9,451 bases of DNA from an uncultured Polyangiaceae bacterium (GTDB lineage: Bacteria; Myxococcota_A; Polyangia; Polyangiales; Polyangiaceae), in contig CALKVR010000181.1 of NCBI GenBank assembly GCA_938004815.1, forward strand, positions 1 through 9,451. The letters are read 5' to 3'. The notes beneath the pieces were generated by a model. That model ran no database searches and was not told the origin of the DNA. It saw only the letters and a list, made by a program, of their open reading frames with translations. A program made the translations under genes and the position numbers. Below, piece after piece: positions 8,523 through 9,451 of the stretch; positions within the stretch are counted from its first letter, which is position 1; every line of letters starts with the position of its first letter.

Positions 8523-9451
8523 AGCCCGAACCCATCAAATTCCTCCTCGTCGACGACACCCCCGAGAACCTGGTCGCGCTCCAGGGTTTGCTCCGCCGCG
8601 ATGGCCTCGAGACCCTCACCGCCCGCTCGGGGCCCGAGGCGCTCGAGCTCTTGCTCGTCCACGACGTGGCCCTGGCGCTGCTCGACGTCCAGATGCCCGA
8701 GATGAACGGCTTCCAGCTGGCGGAGCTCATGCGGGGCGCCGAGCGCACCAAGCACATCCCCATCATCTTCGTCACGGCCGGCGCGCGCGACCCGTCGTAC
8801 GTCTTCAAGGGCTACGAGTCCGGCGCGGTCGACTTTCTCTTCAAGCCGATCGAGCCCCACGCTCTCCGCAGCAAGGCGGACGTGTTCTTCGAGCTGCACA
8901 AGCAGAAGCGAGAGCTCGCCGGTGCGCTGCGTCTCAACGAGATGTTCGTGGGCATCCTCGGGCACGACCTACGCAATCCGCTCAGCGCGATGCTCACGGG
9001 CGCCCAGCTCCTCGAGCGCGGCGCCGCCGACCAGGCCCAGCAGAAGACGCTGCGGCGGATGATCTCGGCGGGGCATCGGATGACCGAGATGATCGACCAG
9101 CTCCTCGACCTCCCTCGCGCGCGCCTCGGCTCCGGCTTCGGGTTTGCGCACGAACGTGAGGTCGTCGACGTGGGCGGGCTCGTTCGTCGGAGCGTCGACG
9201 AGCTCAAGGTCGCGAAGCCCGATGCGGCGATCGAGCTCGAAGAGTCGGGACCGTCCGAGACGGTCGGCGATCCGGGCCGGCTCTTGCAGCTGTTCTCGAA
9301 CGTGATCGCCAACGCCGTCACCCATCGCGCCGCGGGCTCGCCCGTCCGCGTGTCGGTCGTCTCGGGCGAGGCCGACGTCGCGGTCGCGATCTGGAACCAG
9401 GGCACGATCTCTCCCGCCTTGATCCCGAGCCTCTTCGAGCCGTTTCAGGGG
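8519..9451 (+). CDS. REC-HisKA-HATPase response-regulator/histidine kinase (C-terminus beyond window)
   Basis: 311 codons are visible; the frame is open to the right edge. Translation begins at TTG, which overlaps the CheB stop as TTGA. It is soluble, with no membrane segment. The N-terminal receiver (about 5-125) has D12/D13, acceptor D56 in LLDVQMPEMNG, T86 and K109-P110. HisKA carries H149 in LGHDLRNPL. The HATPase N-box is around N261/N265 (LFSNVIANAVTH). The last visible segment WNQGTISPALIPSLFEPF (292-309) takes the place of the G1 and F boxes. G1 has Asn (N293) where most kinases have the adenine-contacting Asp; relatives with the FEPF-type ending often show this. The G2 box is lost at the edge. 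It probably exchanges phosphoryl groups with the upstream hybrid kinase, its receiver being a likely target. No output domain is visible. Confidence 0.92.
   Translation, partial: MKPEPIKFLLVDDTPENLVALQGLLRRDGLETLTARSGPEALELLLVHDVALALLDVQMPEMNGFQLAELMRGAERTKHIPIIFVTAGARDPSYVFKGYESGAVDFLFKPIEPHALRSKADVFFELHKQKRELAGALRLNEMFVGILGHDLRNPLSAMLTGAQLLERGAADQAQQKTLRRMISAGHRMTEMIDQLLDLPRARLGSGFGFAHEREVVDVGGLVRRSVDELKVAKPDAAIELEESGPSETVGDPGRLLQLFSNVIANAVTHRAAGSPVRVSVVSGEADVAVAIWNQGTISPALIPSLFEPFQG

Overview
This is a very GC-rich window with dense coding, strong G/C bias at third codon positions and long antisense shadow reading frames. Large multi-domain lipid enzymes, a zinc-ribbon rhomboid protease and a multi-receiver hybrid histidine kinase suggest a myxobacterium or close relative (Myxococcota). 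That assignment is inference from composition and gene style; there is no rRNA or other marker here.

Left part (minus strand, 1-2473): the N-terminal 824 codons of a large enzyme that runs off the left edge. It carries an NAD(P)-binding fatty acyl-CoA reductase module followed by an acyl-activating AMP-binding domain. The 122-bp divergent intergenic region (2474-2595) is packed with inverted repeats. They include a perfect 16-bp palindrome, GTGACCG-TT-CGGTCAC, that looks like a TetR-family operator and lies 10 bp upstream of the reductase start.

Middle (plus strand, 2596-3603): a rhomboid intramembrane serine protease with an N-terminal CxxC-CxxC zinc ribbon. It has no Shine-Dalgarno, but a TANNNT hexamer lies 6 nt before its ATG, so it may be translated from a leaderless mRNA. 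An 85-bp GC-rich gap follows.

Right part (plus strand, 3689 to beyond 9451): four tightly packed genes with 4-nt overlaps or a 2-nt gap. They are (1) a 1137-aa membrane hybrid histidine kinase (TM-CHASE3-TM-GAF-coiled coil-HisKA-HATPase-REC-REC-REC), (2) a stand-alone CheR-type methyltransferase, (3) a stand-alone CheB-type methylesterase without a receiver domain, and (4) a REC-HisKA-HATPase kinase cut by the right edge. No chemoreceptor, CheA, CheW or DNA-binding output is encoded here.

The most interesting reading is a methylation-tuned phosphorelay. The kinase's own signalling coiled coil has four Glu-Glu pairs exactly seven residues apart, reminiscent of the methylation ladder of chemoreceptors. 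It could be the substrate of the co-encoded CheR/CheB pair. This is a hypothesis, not something the sequence proves.
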